The notes below the pieces were generated by a model that was not told the origin of the DNA, did no database searches, and saw only the letters and a program-made list of their open reading frames with translations. The translations under genes and the position numbers were made by a program. DNA of 64,000 nucleotides from Candidatus Gastranaerophilales bacterium (GTDB taxonomy: Bacteria; Cyanobacteriota; Vampirovibrionia; Gastranaerophilales; Gastranaerophilaceae). Positions 44,346 through 52,455 of the stretch are shown piece by piece. The stretch spans positions 62,001-126,000 of the forward strand of contig CALUTI010000002.1 in assembly GCA_944323695.1 (NCBI GenBank). Direction: 5' to 3'. Within the stretch, counting starts at the first letter, position 1. Each line of letters starts with the position of its first letter.

Positions 44346-45590
44346 TTAACTTTTCTTTGTGAAAACAATAGCATTTGAAAGCGGGATACCGCCTTTAACC
44401 TGAGGGCTGTTGACGACCTGACCGTTAACGTACATAACAGTTGAGCCGCCGCCGTCGAGGTTCATTGCATTAATACATCCGGCAGATTTCATAAAATTTG
44501 CAAGCTGCATTAAAGTCATACCGACAGAACTTCCTTCTCTGCCATCGACTGCTACAAGAATTAAATGATTATCCGCAGTGTAACCGATTGCGCTTCTCGG
44601 ATTTTTCCCGCCGATTGCGTTTAACTTTTGCGCTGTCATATCAACAAAAACCTCATTGTTTTTTACAAGATAAGGACCGCCGCTAATTATATGCTTAACA
44701 TTTTTCCATTCGGGAATGGTGCTTAAATCAAGTTTAACCCTGTCACCGAGCTTAAATTTGTTTAAAAGAGAAGCAGGGCCTGCAATTACGTAACCGTCTT
44801 GAGGGATGTGAAGCTGTGCGGTTGAAATTTGTGAAATTTTGTTGTCTGAGACTGCAATTTGCAGGCCATACTTTGGAGTGGGTGCTGCGAGGTTACCCCA
44901 ATCAGGGGTGTATGCCAAAACGTATGTTGAAAGCATTCTCGGCTGGTTAATATTATCAACCTTAACCGTATTTTTCCCTGCGCCGAAGGATGCATTCAAT
45001 TGAATTCTTGCAATATCATAACCGTCATCAAAAATGCCCATAGCTACCCTGTCGTAAATGGGACCTGTGTACAATTTTTCATTAATCATCAAAGTTCCGA
45101 GAGGAACACCCGTTTGGGGTTTGAAATATGTACCGTTTAATGCGATTATTGAATTTGTATTTTTAGCAATTGTTGTGATTGTTTTTTTATTAGAAAGAGT
45201 GTCGGAGGCGAGTGCCGGGGTAAGTGTATAATCCTTGGCGAGCTTGGGATCAATTTCTACAACGTTAATCCTAACAGGCCTGCCGTCATAGTATTTTGTC
45301 ATTTTAATATGCTTTACCCCTCTGTCAACGTCCGCTATTAAGGCATTCGGATATTTTTGTTTAACTTCATCATCAAAAGTCCGTACCTTAAGCTCATCAG
45401 AAACCTCCCGCATAATCTTAACCTGACCGGTGTCTAATACTGGCGCGGAAACCTTTGCAAATAAATCATTCGCCATAATCGGAACAAATACTGATTGTGT
45501 TGCAATAAATGCACTGACAATCAAAAAGTTCACAGCTATACCAAAGACGTTAAAATACCGATTTTCAAGACATAACAACATAGTATCCAT
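44346..45590 (-). CDS. phosphodiester glycosidase (NAGPA/DUF2233) domain protein
   Basis: A 414-residue exported or membrane-anchored protein. An N-terminal hydrophobic segment (FGIAVNFLIVSAFIATQSV, about 15-33) is a signal anchor. The NAGPA domain covers about 125-410 with IIALNGTYFKPQTGVPLGT, RSAIGYTADNHLILVAVDGR and the signature AMNLDGGGSTVMYVNG near the end. Members cleave sugar phosphodiesters, including N-acetylglucosamine-1-phosphodiester bonds, so a role in envelope polymer processing is likely. It reads alone, convergent with the Tic20-like gene across repeats. Confidence 0.9.
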   Translation of the reverse strand: MDTMLLCLENRYFNVFGIAVNFLIVSAFIATQSVFVPIMANDLFAKVSAPVLDTGQVKIMREVSDELKVRTFDDEVKQKYPNALIADVDRGVKHIKMTKYYDGRPVRINVVEIDPKLAKDYTLTPALASDTLSNKKTITTIAKNTNSIIALNGTYFKPQTGVPLGTLMINEKLYTGPIYDRVAMGIFDDGYDIARIQLNASFGAGKNTVKVDNINQPRMLSTYVLAYTPDWGNLAAPTPKYGLQIAVSDNKISQISTAQLHIPQDGYVIAGPASLLNKFKLGDRVKLDLSTIPEWKNVKHIISGGPYLVKNNEVFVDMTAQKLNAIGGKNPRSAIGYTADNHLILVAVDGREGSSVGMTLMQLANFMKSAGCINAMNLDGGGSTVMYVNGQVVNSPQVKGGIPLSNAIVFTKKS

Positions 45591-45749
45591 ACCTCAGATT
45601 AAAGTAACAGGATACCTTTTTGTTTATAGAGTGGGGTGGGGAATAACACTCTCTGGTACCATTATTATTCCCCGAAAACCCGCTTATATAACAGTTTTAA
45701 CAGGTTTTGTCGTCATTTTTTACAAAACTAAATAGAGGCAAATTTACAC

Positions 45750-46645
45750 TTAATTCCACGGATAGTCATCACTGATTGTCCAATTGTCCAGCTTAATCAC
45801 AGCTCCGCACCATCGGCTGCTTATAGTGTCCCCCAAATAGCAGATTTCCGCAAGGTCATCCCTATCGGCTTGCGTCAGACTACTATGCCGCATCCCGAGC
45901 ATATCAATAGTATTACTCTCCGGATAATATGCCATAAAAAACAAATCTTTACCGACGACATTTGGACCTTTATTACCGTTTATATCAATACCTATTATCA
46001 AGCCATAGCTATTAGTAGAGTCATACACACCTCCGGCATGTAAACTTACAACACTGCCGTCTGACAGCAATAAAACATACTTTTCTGATGCATAATATAA
46101 ATTACCATGCGAATCATATTCACCGTTAAGATTTTTATAATTAGGAAATCCGTAATCAGACATTTTTATGTAACCGTAATTACGGGATACACGCATATTA
46201 GGCAATATATAATTTTCCACAAAAAATTTTGCACAATTATTTTTTGTATCTTCATTAGAGTTGTTCATCAAACATTTTTTCAAACCTAAACCATTATAAT
46301 CTTTTTCTTCAGTTTGAGAAAGATTTTTAATCTGCATAAATTTTGCATAAGTTACTTTTAACCTTGTTGCAGTGGCCTTTTTCTGATAATTCGCAACCAA
46401 CGTCGGGATTGTCATCGCTGCAACAACGCCTATTATTCCTAATGTTATTAAGACCTCAGCTAATGTAAATGCCTTATTTATTCTTAAACGATAGTCAGGA
46501 ATTATTTTCTCGACGACGCTCCCGCCTCCGGCTCCGCTATGGTCTCGAAAATAATTCCTGACTATCGCTACACCTTCAAAACCCTTGCTACATATACCTA
46601 GGAGAGACGCCCCCCCCCGTTTTTGAAAAATTTTCTTAAATTCAT
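45750..46645 (-). CDS. prepilin-like protein with frame broken at a G9 tract (phase-variable or sequencing error)
   Basis: The intact frame runs only from 46415 (MTIPTLVANYQKKATATRLK) to 45750, but the codons upstream continue in frame through NKAFTLAEVLITLGIIGVVAA, the prepilin signal, with no usable start codon. A good ATG (46645, with AAGGAG) begins MNLRKFFKN in another frame, running into nine G (46610-46618 on the plus strand as C) and a stop six codons later. Ten G, or seven, would join the two frames into a 298-residue protein. Between tract and pilin helix the joined frame passes through the palindromic element at 46489-46567, giving an unusually long leader before the cleavage site. 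Body residues resemble other low-complexity pilin-like proteins. Confidence 0.75.
46489..46567. repeat. 79-bp palindromic element inside a prepilin leader
   Basis: Perfect 21-bp inverted arms (46489-46509 and 46547-46567; outer end CGATAGTCAGG) flank a GC-rich core that recurs at 1460-1500. In the pilin reading frame the element is open and encodes part of the leader (core residues HSGAGGGSVV). It resembles palindromic elements that insert in frame within genes, such as those of Rickettsia; the likeness is in behaviour, not sequence. Confidence 0.75.
46610..46618. repeat. C9/G9 homopolymer tract at the prepilin frame break
   Basis: Nine consecutive C on the plus strand (G on the coding strand), nine codons after the start at 46645. 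It is the longest G/C run I noticed in the window and sits exactly where the frame is lost. Length change by one base is a classic slipped-strand switch. Confidence 0.7.
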
Positions 46646-46681
46646 TGGTTGTTCTCCTTTTTTGTTAATTATACAATATTT

Positions 46682-46710
46682 TTTACAAACATGCAACAAT
46701 GTGTTATAAT
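46682..46710 (+). promoter_or_regulatory. promoter predicting a leaderless transcript
   Basis: TTTACA (46682-46687), 17-base spacer, TATAAT (46705-46710). The ATG at 46717 is 7 bases past the -10 box; no Shine-Dalgarno precedes it. Confidence 0.55.
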
Positions 46711-46716
46711 AAGCTT

Positions 46717-47589
46717 ATGTTCAAGTATTACGGCAAATACGCACCATATTTATTTTTGCTGCCTGCGGGATTGTTACTTGTTGTGTTCTTTTTTATCCCG
46801 TTTTTCCAAACCGTAATACTGAGTTTTCAGGATTACACAAACAGTATTTATGAACCCGTATTTGCAGGGCTGCAAAACTATATTGATTTATTCAAAAATC
46901 CGATTTTTTATAAGGTTCTGGTAAATACATTTATCTACCTGATAGTAGCCGTACCGATTTTAGCGATAGTGCCGCTATTTCTGGCAATTCTCTTAAACCA
47001 AAAAATCAGAGGGATTACGCTGTATAAAATATTAATTTACCTGCCGGTAATTGTTTCAATTGTAGTTGCGGCAATAGCGTTCAAGTGGTTATACGCAGAG
47101 CAGGGAATATTAAATTATCTTGTAACCTCACTTGGCTTTAGTTCAATCGGATGGCTTACGGATCCCAAATGGTCGCTTTATTCGGTAATAATTGTAACCA
47201 TTTGGAAAGGTATCGGATATTATATGATGATATACCTTGCCGCATTAATGAGTGTACCCAAAGAATTATACGAAGCCTGCGACATTGACGGCGCAAGCTT
47301 TTTGACAAAACATTTGACGGTTACGATTCCTCATATAATGCCCACAATTGCGCTTGTTGTAACTATCAGTTCAATTTCCGCAATGAAAGTTTTTGCTGAA
47401 ATTTATGTTATGACAAAGGGTGGGCCTCTAAATTCAAGCAAAACCATTGTTTACTATATTTATGAAAGAGCATTTGAAAATCTTGATTTGGGTTACGCCT
47501 CAGCCATGGCTGTCGTGCTTTTGGGAATTGTTATGATATTTTCATTAATAAATATCCTGTGCTTTGAAAGGAAGAAATACCGGTTATGA
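46717..47589 (+). CDS. ABC sugar transporter permease (MalF/UgpA type)
   Basis: A 290-residue inner-membrane permease with six helices: YLFLLPAGLLLVVFFFIPF begins the first. The EAA loop is ELYEACDIDGASFLTKHLTV (near 189-208), and TKGGPLNSSKTIVYYIYERAFEN marks the CUT1 carbohydrate family. ATG at 46717 is chosen by the promoter position; an in-frame GTG at 46699 overlaps the -10 box. The stop overlaps the next permease gene by 4 bases (ATGA). No ATPase or binding-protein gene is adjacent. Confidence 0.93.
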   Translation: MFKYYGKYAPYLFLLPAGLLLVVFFFIPFFQTVILSFQDYTNSIYEPVFAGLQNYIDLFKNPIFYKVLVNTFIYLIVAVPILAIVPLFLAILLNQKIRGITLYKILIYLPVIVSIVVAAIAFKWLYAEQGILNYLVTSLGFSSIGWLTDPKWSLYSVIIVTIWKGIGYYMMIYLAALMSVPKELYEACDIDGASFLTKHLTVTIPHIMPTIALVVTISSISAMKVFAEIYVMTKGGPLNSSKTIVYYIYERAFENLDLGYASAMAVVLLGIVMIFSLINILCFERKKYRL

Positions 47590-48428
47590 AAAAATTATTC
47601 GGAAAAACTATAACACACGCAATATTGATAATTGTATGCATATTATCAATATTCCCGTTTATCTGGTTAATTTCAACCTCATTAAAAGGTGCGGGAGAAA
47701 ACATTTTTGCATATCCGCCGGTTATGATACCTCAGGATTTCACGTTTGAAAACTATGTTGGGGTGTGGCACAGGGTTAATCTTTTTGGATACTTTATAAA
47801 CAGCATGATAGTTGCCGCGGGAACAGTTATTTTGAATTTAATTTTGTCATCACTTGCCGCATATCCGCTTGCAAGAATGGAATTTAAAGGTAAAAAAATA
47901 ACCTTTTTTGCTATCCTTGCAACAATTATGATACCGTTTCAGGCGATTATGCTGCCGGTGTATCTTATAACAATAAAACTTCATCTGATAGACAGTGTAA
48001 ATAACCTTGCGGGATACGTGGGGCTTATAATGCCGTTTGCTGTAAGCGCATTTGGAATATTTTTAATGCGTCAGGCATTTTTAGGGATACCGCGAGAAAT
48101 GGAAGAAGCGGCAATTGTTGACGGGTGCAATGTGTTTCAGGTATTCTGGCGGGTGCTGTTGCCAATGGTAAAACCCTCTTTGGCAGTGCTTGCAATATTT
48201 ACGTTTATCGGTTCATGGGGTGAATTTTTGTGGCCGAGTATTGTTCTGACAAAGGAAAGTCTCTATACGCTTCCTGTCGGCGTAAATAATCTTCAGGGAA
48301 TGTTTAGCTCAAACTGGCGTTACATCGCGGCGGGTTCAATAATTTCCATTATCCCGATTATTATTTTCTTTTTATCAATGCAAAGATACTTCATTTCAGG
48401 TGAAAATGAAGGCGCCGTTAAGGGTTAA
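47586..48428 (+). CDS. ABC sugar transporter permease (MalG/UgpE type)
   Basis: A 280-residue permease, partner of the previous gene. It has LSIFPFIWLISTSLKG early, the large periplasmic loop FTFENYVGVW, and the EAA loop EMEEAAIVDGCNVFQVFWRV (near 175-194), all typical of MalG/LacG/UgpE. The pair makes the membrane channel of a CUT1 sugar importer. Translation is coupled with the upstream permease through a 4-base overlap. Its end overlaps the convergent TPR gene stop by 4 bases. Confidence 0.93.
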   Translation: MKKLFGKTITHAILIIVCILSIFPFIWLISTSLKGAGENIFAYPPVMIPQDFTFENYVGVWHRVNLFGYFINSMIVAAGTVILNLILSSLAAYPLARMEFKGKKITFFAILATIMIPFQAIMLPVYLITIKLHLIDSVNNLAGYVGLIMPFAVSAFGIFLMRQAFLGIPREMEEAAIVDGCNVFQVFWRVLLPMVKPSLAVLAIFTFIGSWGEFLWPSIVLTKESLYTLPVGVNNLQGMFSSNWRYIAAGSIISIIPIIIFFLSMQRYFISGENEGAVKG

Positions 48429-49474
48429 TCGTTATCTAAAAAGATTTCACGAGAGCCGCAAGTTCTGAAGTTTTTCAAAATAGCCTTGTCCAATGCCTCA
48501 GAAGCCACAAGCTTTCCGTTGATATAAGTCATACTGGCAAGCGGTATTTTTTCATCGTCAATTTTGTCGATCATTGGATCATTTTCTTCGTCATACAAAA
48601 TTGTCCTTGTAACATCATTCATAACATCAAAAACATACCTTTGCCGTGCAGAATTTCCTTGACTGTCCGTAATAAGCATAGTTGCTTTTTCCAGCTCGTC
48701 AAGCGATTCTTTATAATATTTCAAATGTCTCAATAAAATAGCAAGATTATAGTGCGCCTCATAATTCATCGGCTCAAGCTGAATTGCTTTGCAATAGGTA
48801 AGCCCCGCATTATTGTAATCGCCTATAAGATGGTATGCTAATGCAAGGTTGTAACGCGCATCATAGTCCTTTTTAAGAATTTTAACCGCATTTTTATAAG
48901 CTTCAATTGCCTTTTCCAAATATTGGCGTTGTAGTCTCCAATCATCACCGGAATAAAGCGATTTTTGCCTGTAGGCAACTCCCATATTGTAATACGCAAT
49001 TCCTTTATTTGCCTTATAACTTTTTCTGTTACTGTAAACAAACGGAATTGAAATTAAATGACGCTTTGTTTTGATAATTTCATTATACTGGTCAATAGCG
49101 CCATCAAAATCACCTAACTTCTCGGCAGACACAATTCCGTAATTCATACGCGCTATCATCATCTTCGGATTGTAATTAAATGCCTGTTCGTAAGCATCTA
49201 CCGCTGAATAATAGTCTTCATAAGCCACATAAATATTCCCAAGGTTAAACCAGGCGCTGTAATGCTCAGGATAAAGTTTTAATGCTGTATTATAATGATC
49301 AATTGCACGCTGAAGTTTTAGCTTCTTAAAAGCTTTGTCCCCTTTGTGAATATAATACATACTGCATAATTTGTCATATTGTTTCAAAAACCAGCCCTGA
49401 TTAAAAAATACAACAGCTGCCATTGCAAGAAGTATTATAAAAGAAAATAATTTGTACAACCTTATCTTCACCAT
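48425..49474 (-). CDS. membrane-anchored TPR protein
   Basis: A 349-residue protein. An N-terminal hydrophobic helix (LFSFIILLAMAAVVFFNQGW, about 7-26) anchors it, followed by six to seven TPR units (AIDHYNTALKLYPEHY, AVDAYEQAFNYNPKMM, AIEAYKNAVKILKKDY, GLTYCKAIQLEPMNY) that should face the periplasm or the cytoplasm depending on topology. A non-TPR acidic tail closes it. Start at 49474 fits a promoter TTGCCT-17-TATTAT ending 8 bases before the ATG. Likely an assembly scaffold; partners unknown. Confidence 0.85.
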   Translation of the reverse strand: MVKIRLYKLFSFIILLAMAAVVFFNQGWFLKQYDKLCSMYYIHKGDKAFKKLKLQRAIDHYNTALKLYPEHYSAWFNLGNIYVAYEDYYSAVDAYEQAFNYNPKMMIARMNYGIVSAEKLGDFDGAIDQYNEIIKTKRHLISIPFVYSNRKSYKANKGIAYYNMGVAYRQKSLYSGDDWRLQRQYLEKAIEAYKNAVKILKKDYDARYNLALAYHLIGDYNNAGLTYCKAIQLEPMNYEAHYNLAILLRHLKYYKESLDELEKATMLITDSQGNSARQRYVFDVMNDVTRTILYDEENDPMIDKIDDEKIPLASMTYINGKLVASEALDKAILKNFRTCGSREIFLDND

Positions 49475-49532
49475 ACCTAAAATAATACAATTAAGTGCGG
49501 CATAAGGCAAATTTGTTAACTTTTAAGCGAAT

Positions 49533-49600
49533 TGTAAACAAATATTAAGCGTAAATTTCTAATAAGGCAATTTAAATAAAGCAAAAGTTTTTATATAAGT
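49533..49600 (+). promoter_or_regulatory. variant bipartite motif upstream of the 251-aa protein
   Basis: TGTAAACAAAT begins at 49533 and AGTTTTTATATAAGT at 49587, 54 bp apart, that is about one helical turn more than the 43-45 bp seen at five other genes. The start codon at 49638 is also further away. Confidence 0.45.
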
Positions 49601-49637
49601 AAGGTAGGTTAGAAAACTCAATTTGGAGGTTAGGATT

Positions 49638-50393
49638 ATGCTCAATGTAGGAGCAATAGGCGGTTTTCCGATGTATAACAATTATGCCAATTATACGGGT
49701 TTAAGCAACCTTTATGATATGGACATAATGGGTGGAAGTGTATTCAATGGAATGATGCCGTTTATGCCGTCATTTGGCGGAGGGATGAATTACGATTATT
49801 ATTTCAACAATATGAAAAATTATCTGAATTTTACCTCTGACTACAACTTGCAGATGGTAGAAAATCAACGCCGTAATGATTTAAGAATCAATGCGACTGA
49901 TGAAGCCATCAGAAACGCAGCATCAGTCTTAAATGAAAAGATAGTTGCAAATGAACAACAACAAATTCAACAGGCATATAACAATTATATAGCAGCTGTA
50001 GCAGCCAAATATCCGGGCGAAGACGAAAGAAATATCGTTGCCCGAGCAAAAAGCAATTACCAGCAGATGTATAATGCATCAATAACCGATGAAATCAGAA
50101 AATACGGTCACGATTCATTTACCCACGGATTGTATAAAGGATTAACATTCGGCATATATGGTAAAACAACCCCGGAAGATAATATTTCAGCAATAACAGG
50201 CCAGCCTGTAAGCCGCTGGGATAAATTCAAAGAAATCGGAGGCCTTGCAACAGGTGGTGCAGCCTTAACAAGCGGCGGTGTATTATTAGCTAAAAACCTC
50301 GGATGGCTTAAAAAAGTTCCGAAACTCGGATGGCTCTATGCAGGTGTTGTAGGCACAGGTGCCGCACTTGCAGCCATATTCGGAAGTAAATAA
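49638..50393 (+). CDS. unknown protein with C-terminal hydrophobic hairpin, possible regulon member
   Basis: A 251-residue protein of no recognised family. The N-terminal ~60 residues are rich in Asn, Tyr, Gly and Met; a helical Gln-rich centre (about 70-150) follows; the C-terminal ~55 residues contain two hydrophobic stretches (GGLATGGAALTSGGVLLAK and LYAGVVGTGAALAAIFG) like a membrane-inserting hairpin. ATG at 49638 is preferred to the TTG at 49623 because GGAGG lies 8 bases before it. A terminator palindrome follows. Role unknown; grouping with the regulon rests on the promoter variant. Confidence 0.6.
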   Translation: MLNVGAIGGFPMYNNYANYTGLSNLYDMDIMGGSVFNGMMPFMPSFGGGMNYDYYFNNMKNYLNFTSDYNLQMVENQRRNDLRINATDEAIRNAASVLNEKIVANEQQQIQQAYNNYIAAVAAKYPGEDERNIVARAKSNYQQMYNASITDEIRKYGHDSFTHGLYKGLTFGIYGKTTPEDNISAITGQPVSRWDKFKEIGGLATGGAALTSGGVLLAKNLGWLKKVPKLGWLYAGVVGTGAALAAIFGSK

Positions 50394-50440
50394 GATTAAA
50401 CCCTTAAATCGTAAAAAGTGTGTATTAATAGTGTGTAGCA

Positions 50441-50466
50441 GGCTGATTGATCAATCAGCCTTTTTC
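50441..50466 (+). terminator. hairpin terminator
   Basis: A perfect 20-base palindrome GGCTGATTGATCAATCAGCC followed by T, ending the preceding gene. Confidence 0.85.
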
Positions 50467-50502
50467 TTTGCAAAAAAGAATTCCCACAGCAAGGAGTAAG
50501 CT

Positions 50503-50559
50503 ATGGGAAATATATCAGTAAAAGAGACATCACCAACATTATGCAATACGTTTTTTTAA
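50503..50559 (+). CDS. possible 18-residue micro-ORF
   Basis: AAGGAG lies 6 bases before an ATG that opens MGNISVKETSPTLCNTFF and stops. The ribosome site is better than that of many neighbours, and it fills the gap between a terminator and the next promoter. No promoter of its own is evident. It may be chance. Confidence 0.22.
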   Translation: MGNISVKETSPTLCNTFF

Positions 50560-50566
50560 AGTCAAA

Positions 50567-50595
50567 TTGATAGGACAAATTTTTTAGTATATAAT
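50567..50595 (+). promoter_or_regulatory. promoter predicting a leaderless transcript
   Basis: TTGATA (50567-50572), 17-base spacer, TATAAT (50590-50595). The ATG at 50602 is 7 bases past the -10 box and has no Shine-Dalgarno. Confidence 0.6.
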
Positions 50596-50601
50596 TTTGT
50601 T

Positions 50602-51171
50602 ATGAAAAAGATCTTAGCTATACTTACAATATTCATATTAAGCACGGGAATTTGTTTTGCAGACGAGCTGAATGACAAAATTAACATTCTTTATGCCGAA
50701 AACAACATTAAAGAAGCATTTACTCTTTTACTGAGCATTCCGGAAGAGGAAAGATCCGCGCAAAACTGGCTTTTAATGGGAAACATTCTTCAGGATGAAG
50801 GAAAAAATGATGACGCGGCATTTATGTATAACCGCGCCATTTCAATTGATGAAAAATATTACAAGGCATATTATAACCTGGGGAATATCTATATGCTTCA
50901 GGACAAACCAAATATGGCAATACAGGCTTACAAAAAAGCCGTCAAATACAATCCTGAATTTGCTTACGGATACTACAATCTCGGATGTGCTTACCTCAAG
51001 GCCGGCAAAGTTAAATCCGCAAAATGGGAATTTTATAAAGCACTTGATTTAAACAATCAGGTTGCCGATTTTCACTATAATTTAGCCTATACGTTCAAAC
51101 AATTAAACAAAGAAAAACAGGCGAAACAATATCTGGACAATTATAATAAAATTATAGAACGGGGACAATAG
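50602..51171 (+). CDS. exported TPR protein
   Basis: A 189-residue protein with a clear signal peptide (MKKILAILTIFILSTGICFA) and about four TPR units after it (AQNWLLMGNILQDEGKNDDA, AYYNLGNIYMLQDKPNMAI, YGYYNLGCAYLKAGKVKSA, DFHYNLAYTFKQLNKEKQ). It should act in the periplasm as an interaction scaffold. It starts a two-gene operon with the HAD hydrolase, whose start is 1 base past the stop. Partner proteins unknown. Confidence 0.88.
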   Translation: MKKILAILTIFILSTGICFADELNDKINILYAENNIKEAFTLLLSIPEEERSAQNWLLMGNILQDEGKNDDAAFMYNRAISIDEKYYKAYYNLGNIYMLQDKPNMAIQAYKKAVKYNPEFAYGYYNLGCAYLKAGKVKSAKWEFYKALDLNNQVADFHYNLAYTFKQLNKEKQAKQYLDNYNKIIERGQ

Positions 51172-51172
51172 C

Positions 51173-51844
51173 TTGAAAGGTATTATATTTGACTTTAACG
51201 GGACATTATTCTGGGACTCACAGCTTCATCTTGATGCCTGGAGAGAATATTCCAAAAAACTTAGAGGGACACCCTTCACAGATGAAGAAATGCTGAAATA
51301 CATGTTCGGCAGAACAAATGAAGACATCATTGAATACGCCATAGGTAAAAAACCTGATAAAAACATGGTAGAACAGTTTGCTCAGGAAAAAGAGGCTGAA
51401 TACAGAACAATGTGCCTTGAAAGACCTGACGAAATGAAACTTGCCCCGCACGCGGAAGAATTTTTAAACTTTTTAAAGCTGCATAACATCCCGATGACTA
51501 TTGCTACAATGTCTGAATGGTGCAATGTAGAGTTTTACATAAAAGAATTTCAGCTTGAAAAGTGGTTTAATCTGGAAAAAATTGTGTATTCAGACGGCAA
51601 AATTCCCGGCAAACCCGCCCCTGATATTTACAAAATTGCCGCGAAAAATCTTGGGCTGGATCCAAAAGATTGTATTGTAATTGAAGATGCGCTGTCAGGA
51701 ATTCAAGCGGCTCATAATGCCGGTATTGGTAAAATTATTGCAATTGCCTCAAGAGAACCAATAGAATTTTACAAAGACGTAGAAGGGGTATCACAGATTA
51801 TTACTGATTTTGACCAGATCGACAAAAATATCTTTAAATTATAA
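51173..51844 (+). CDS. HAD-family hydrolase (beta-phosphoglucomutase-like)
   Basis: A 223-residue haloacid-dehalogenase-type phosphatase or mutase. Motif I is IIFDFNGTLFWDS (residues 3-15; here FNGT in place of the more usual D-G-T), with catalytic Asp and the second Asp replaced by Asn. Motif II is MTIATMSEW, motif III the Lys in GKPAPDIYK, and motif IV VIEDALSGIQAAHNAGI. The cap and GKPAPD layout match PGMB/phosphatase-type members. TTG start with GGGGAC in front. The Asn change may alter acid-base catalysis. Substrate unknown. Confidence 0.88.
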   Translation: MKGIIFDFNGTLFWDSQLHLDAWREYSKKLRGTPFTDEEMLKYMFGRTNEDIIEYAIGKKPDKNMVEQFAQEKEAEYRTMCLERPDEMKLAPHAEEFLNFLKLHNIPMTIATMSEWCNVEFYIKEFQLEKWFNLEKIVYSDGKIPGKPAPDIYKIAAKNLGLDPKDCIVIEDALSGIQAAHNAGIGKIIAIASREPIEFYKDVEGVSQIITDFDQIDKNIFKL

Positions 51845-51915
51845 ATATTTGTAAAATTTCTATATTTTTTAGCAAAAACAAGTATTCAAGAATTTTATAT
51901 AATCGGGAAAATACT

Positions 51916-52455
51916 ATGATAAAACCGATTACTACAGCTACCCCCATAAAACTAAATCAAAGAATGGCAAATTCACTTGAAAAATTTTCCGAGCAAGGCG
52001 GAGAAAAAATTGCCAATTACATTAACGCTGCCGGAAAATTTGCTATTGCTCCATTAATGATTTTATACAACCCGTTTACCAAAGAACCCAAAGAAAACAA
52101 AAAGTGGGCAGCAGTAAAACAGCCGGTTGAGGCAGTTGTGACTATTGCGGCACAAATAATGTCGCTGAATTTACTTTACAAAGGAATCGACAAGCTTGCG
52201 GAAAAAGGCAAATTGAATTTCAAACTTGTACAAGATGCCGAAAAAAGCGGTAAAATTCCTGAAGCCATATTAAAAGCAAATAGCGGAGACAAAGTAAAAG
52301 CGCTTAAGACTTTACAAAAAACTTGCCTTGATATTTTTAAAGACAGAACCGGCACCATTTTGACAATTGCATTATATGTACCTATTCTTGCGGTTTCCAA
52401 TAGAATTTTCCCTGTAATAGCAGATTTGTTAACAAAGGATAATGACGATGAGTAA
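51916..52455 (+). CDS. hypothetical protein, paired with next gene
   Basis: A 179-residue protein not recognised. It opens MIKPITTATPIKLNQRM and has two or three amphipathic or hydrophobic helices (FAIAPLMILYNPF, AVVTIAAQIMSLNLLY, ILTIALYVPILAVSNRIF), so it probably sits in or on a membrane. The next gene, of similar size and layout, overlaps by 8 bases; the two look like a matched pair. A TATAAT box lies at 51898-51903. Function unknown. Confidence 0.6.
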   Translation: MIKPITTATPIKLNQRMANSLEKFSEQGGEKIANYINAAGKFAIAPLMILYNPFTKEPKENKKWAAVKQPVEAVVTIAAQIMSLNLLYKGIDKLAEKGKLNFKLVQDAEKSGKIPEAILKANSGDKVKALKTLQKTCLDIFKDRTGTILTIALYVPILAVSNRIFPVIADLLTKDNDDE

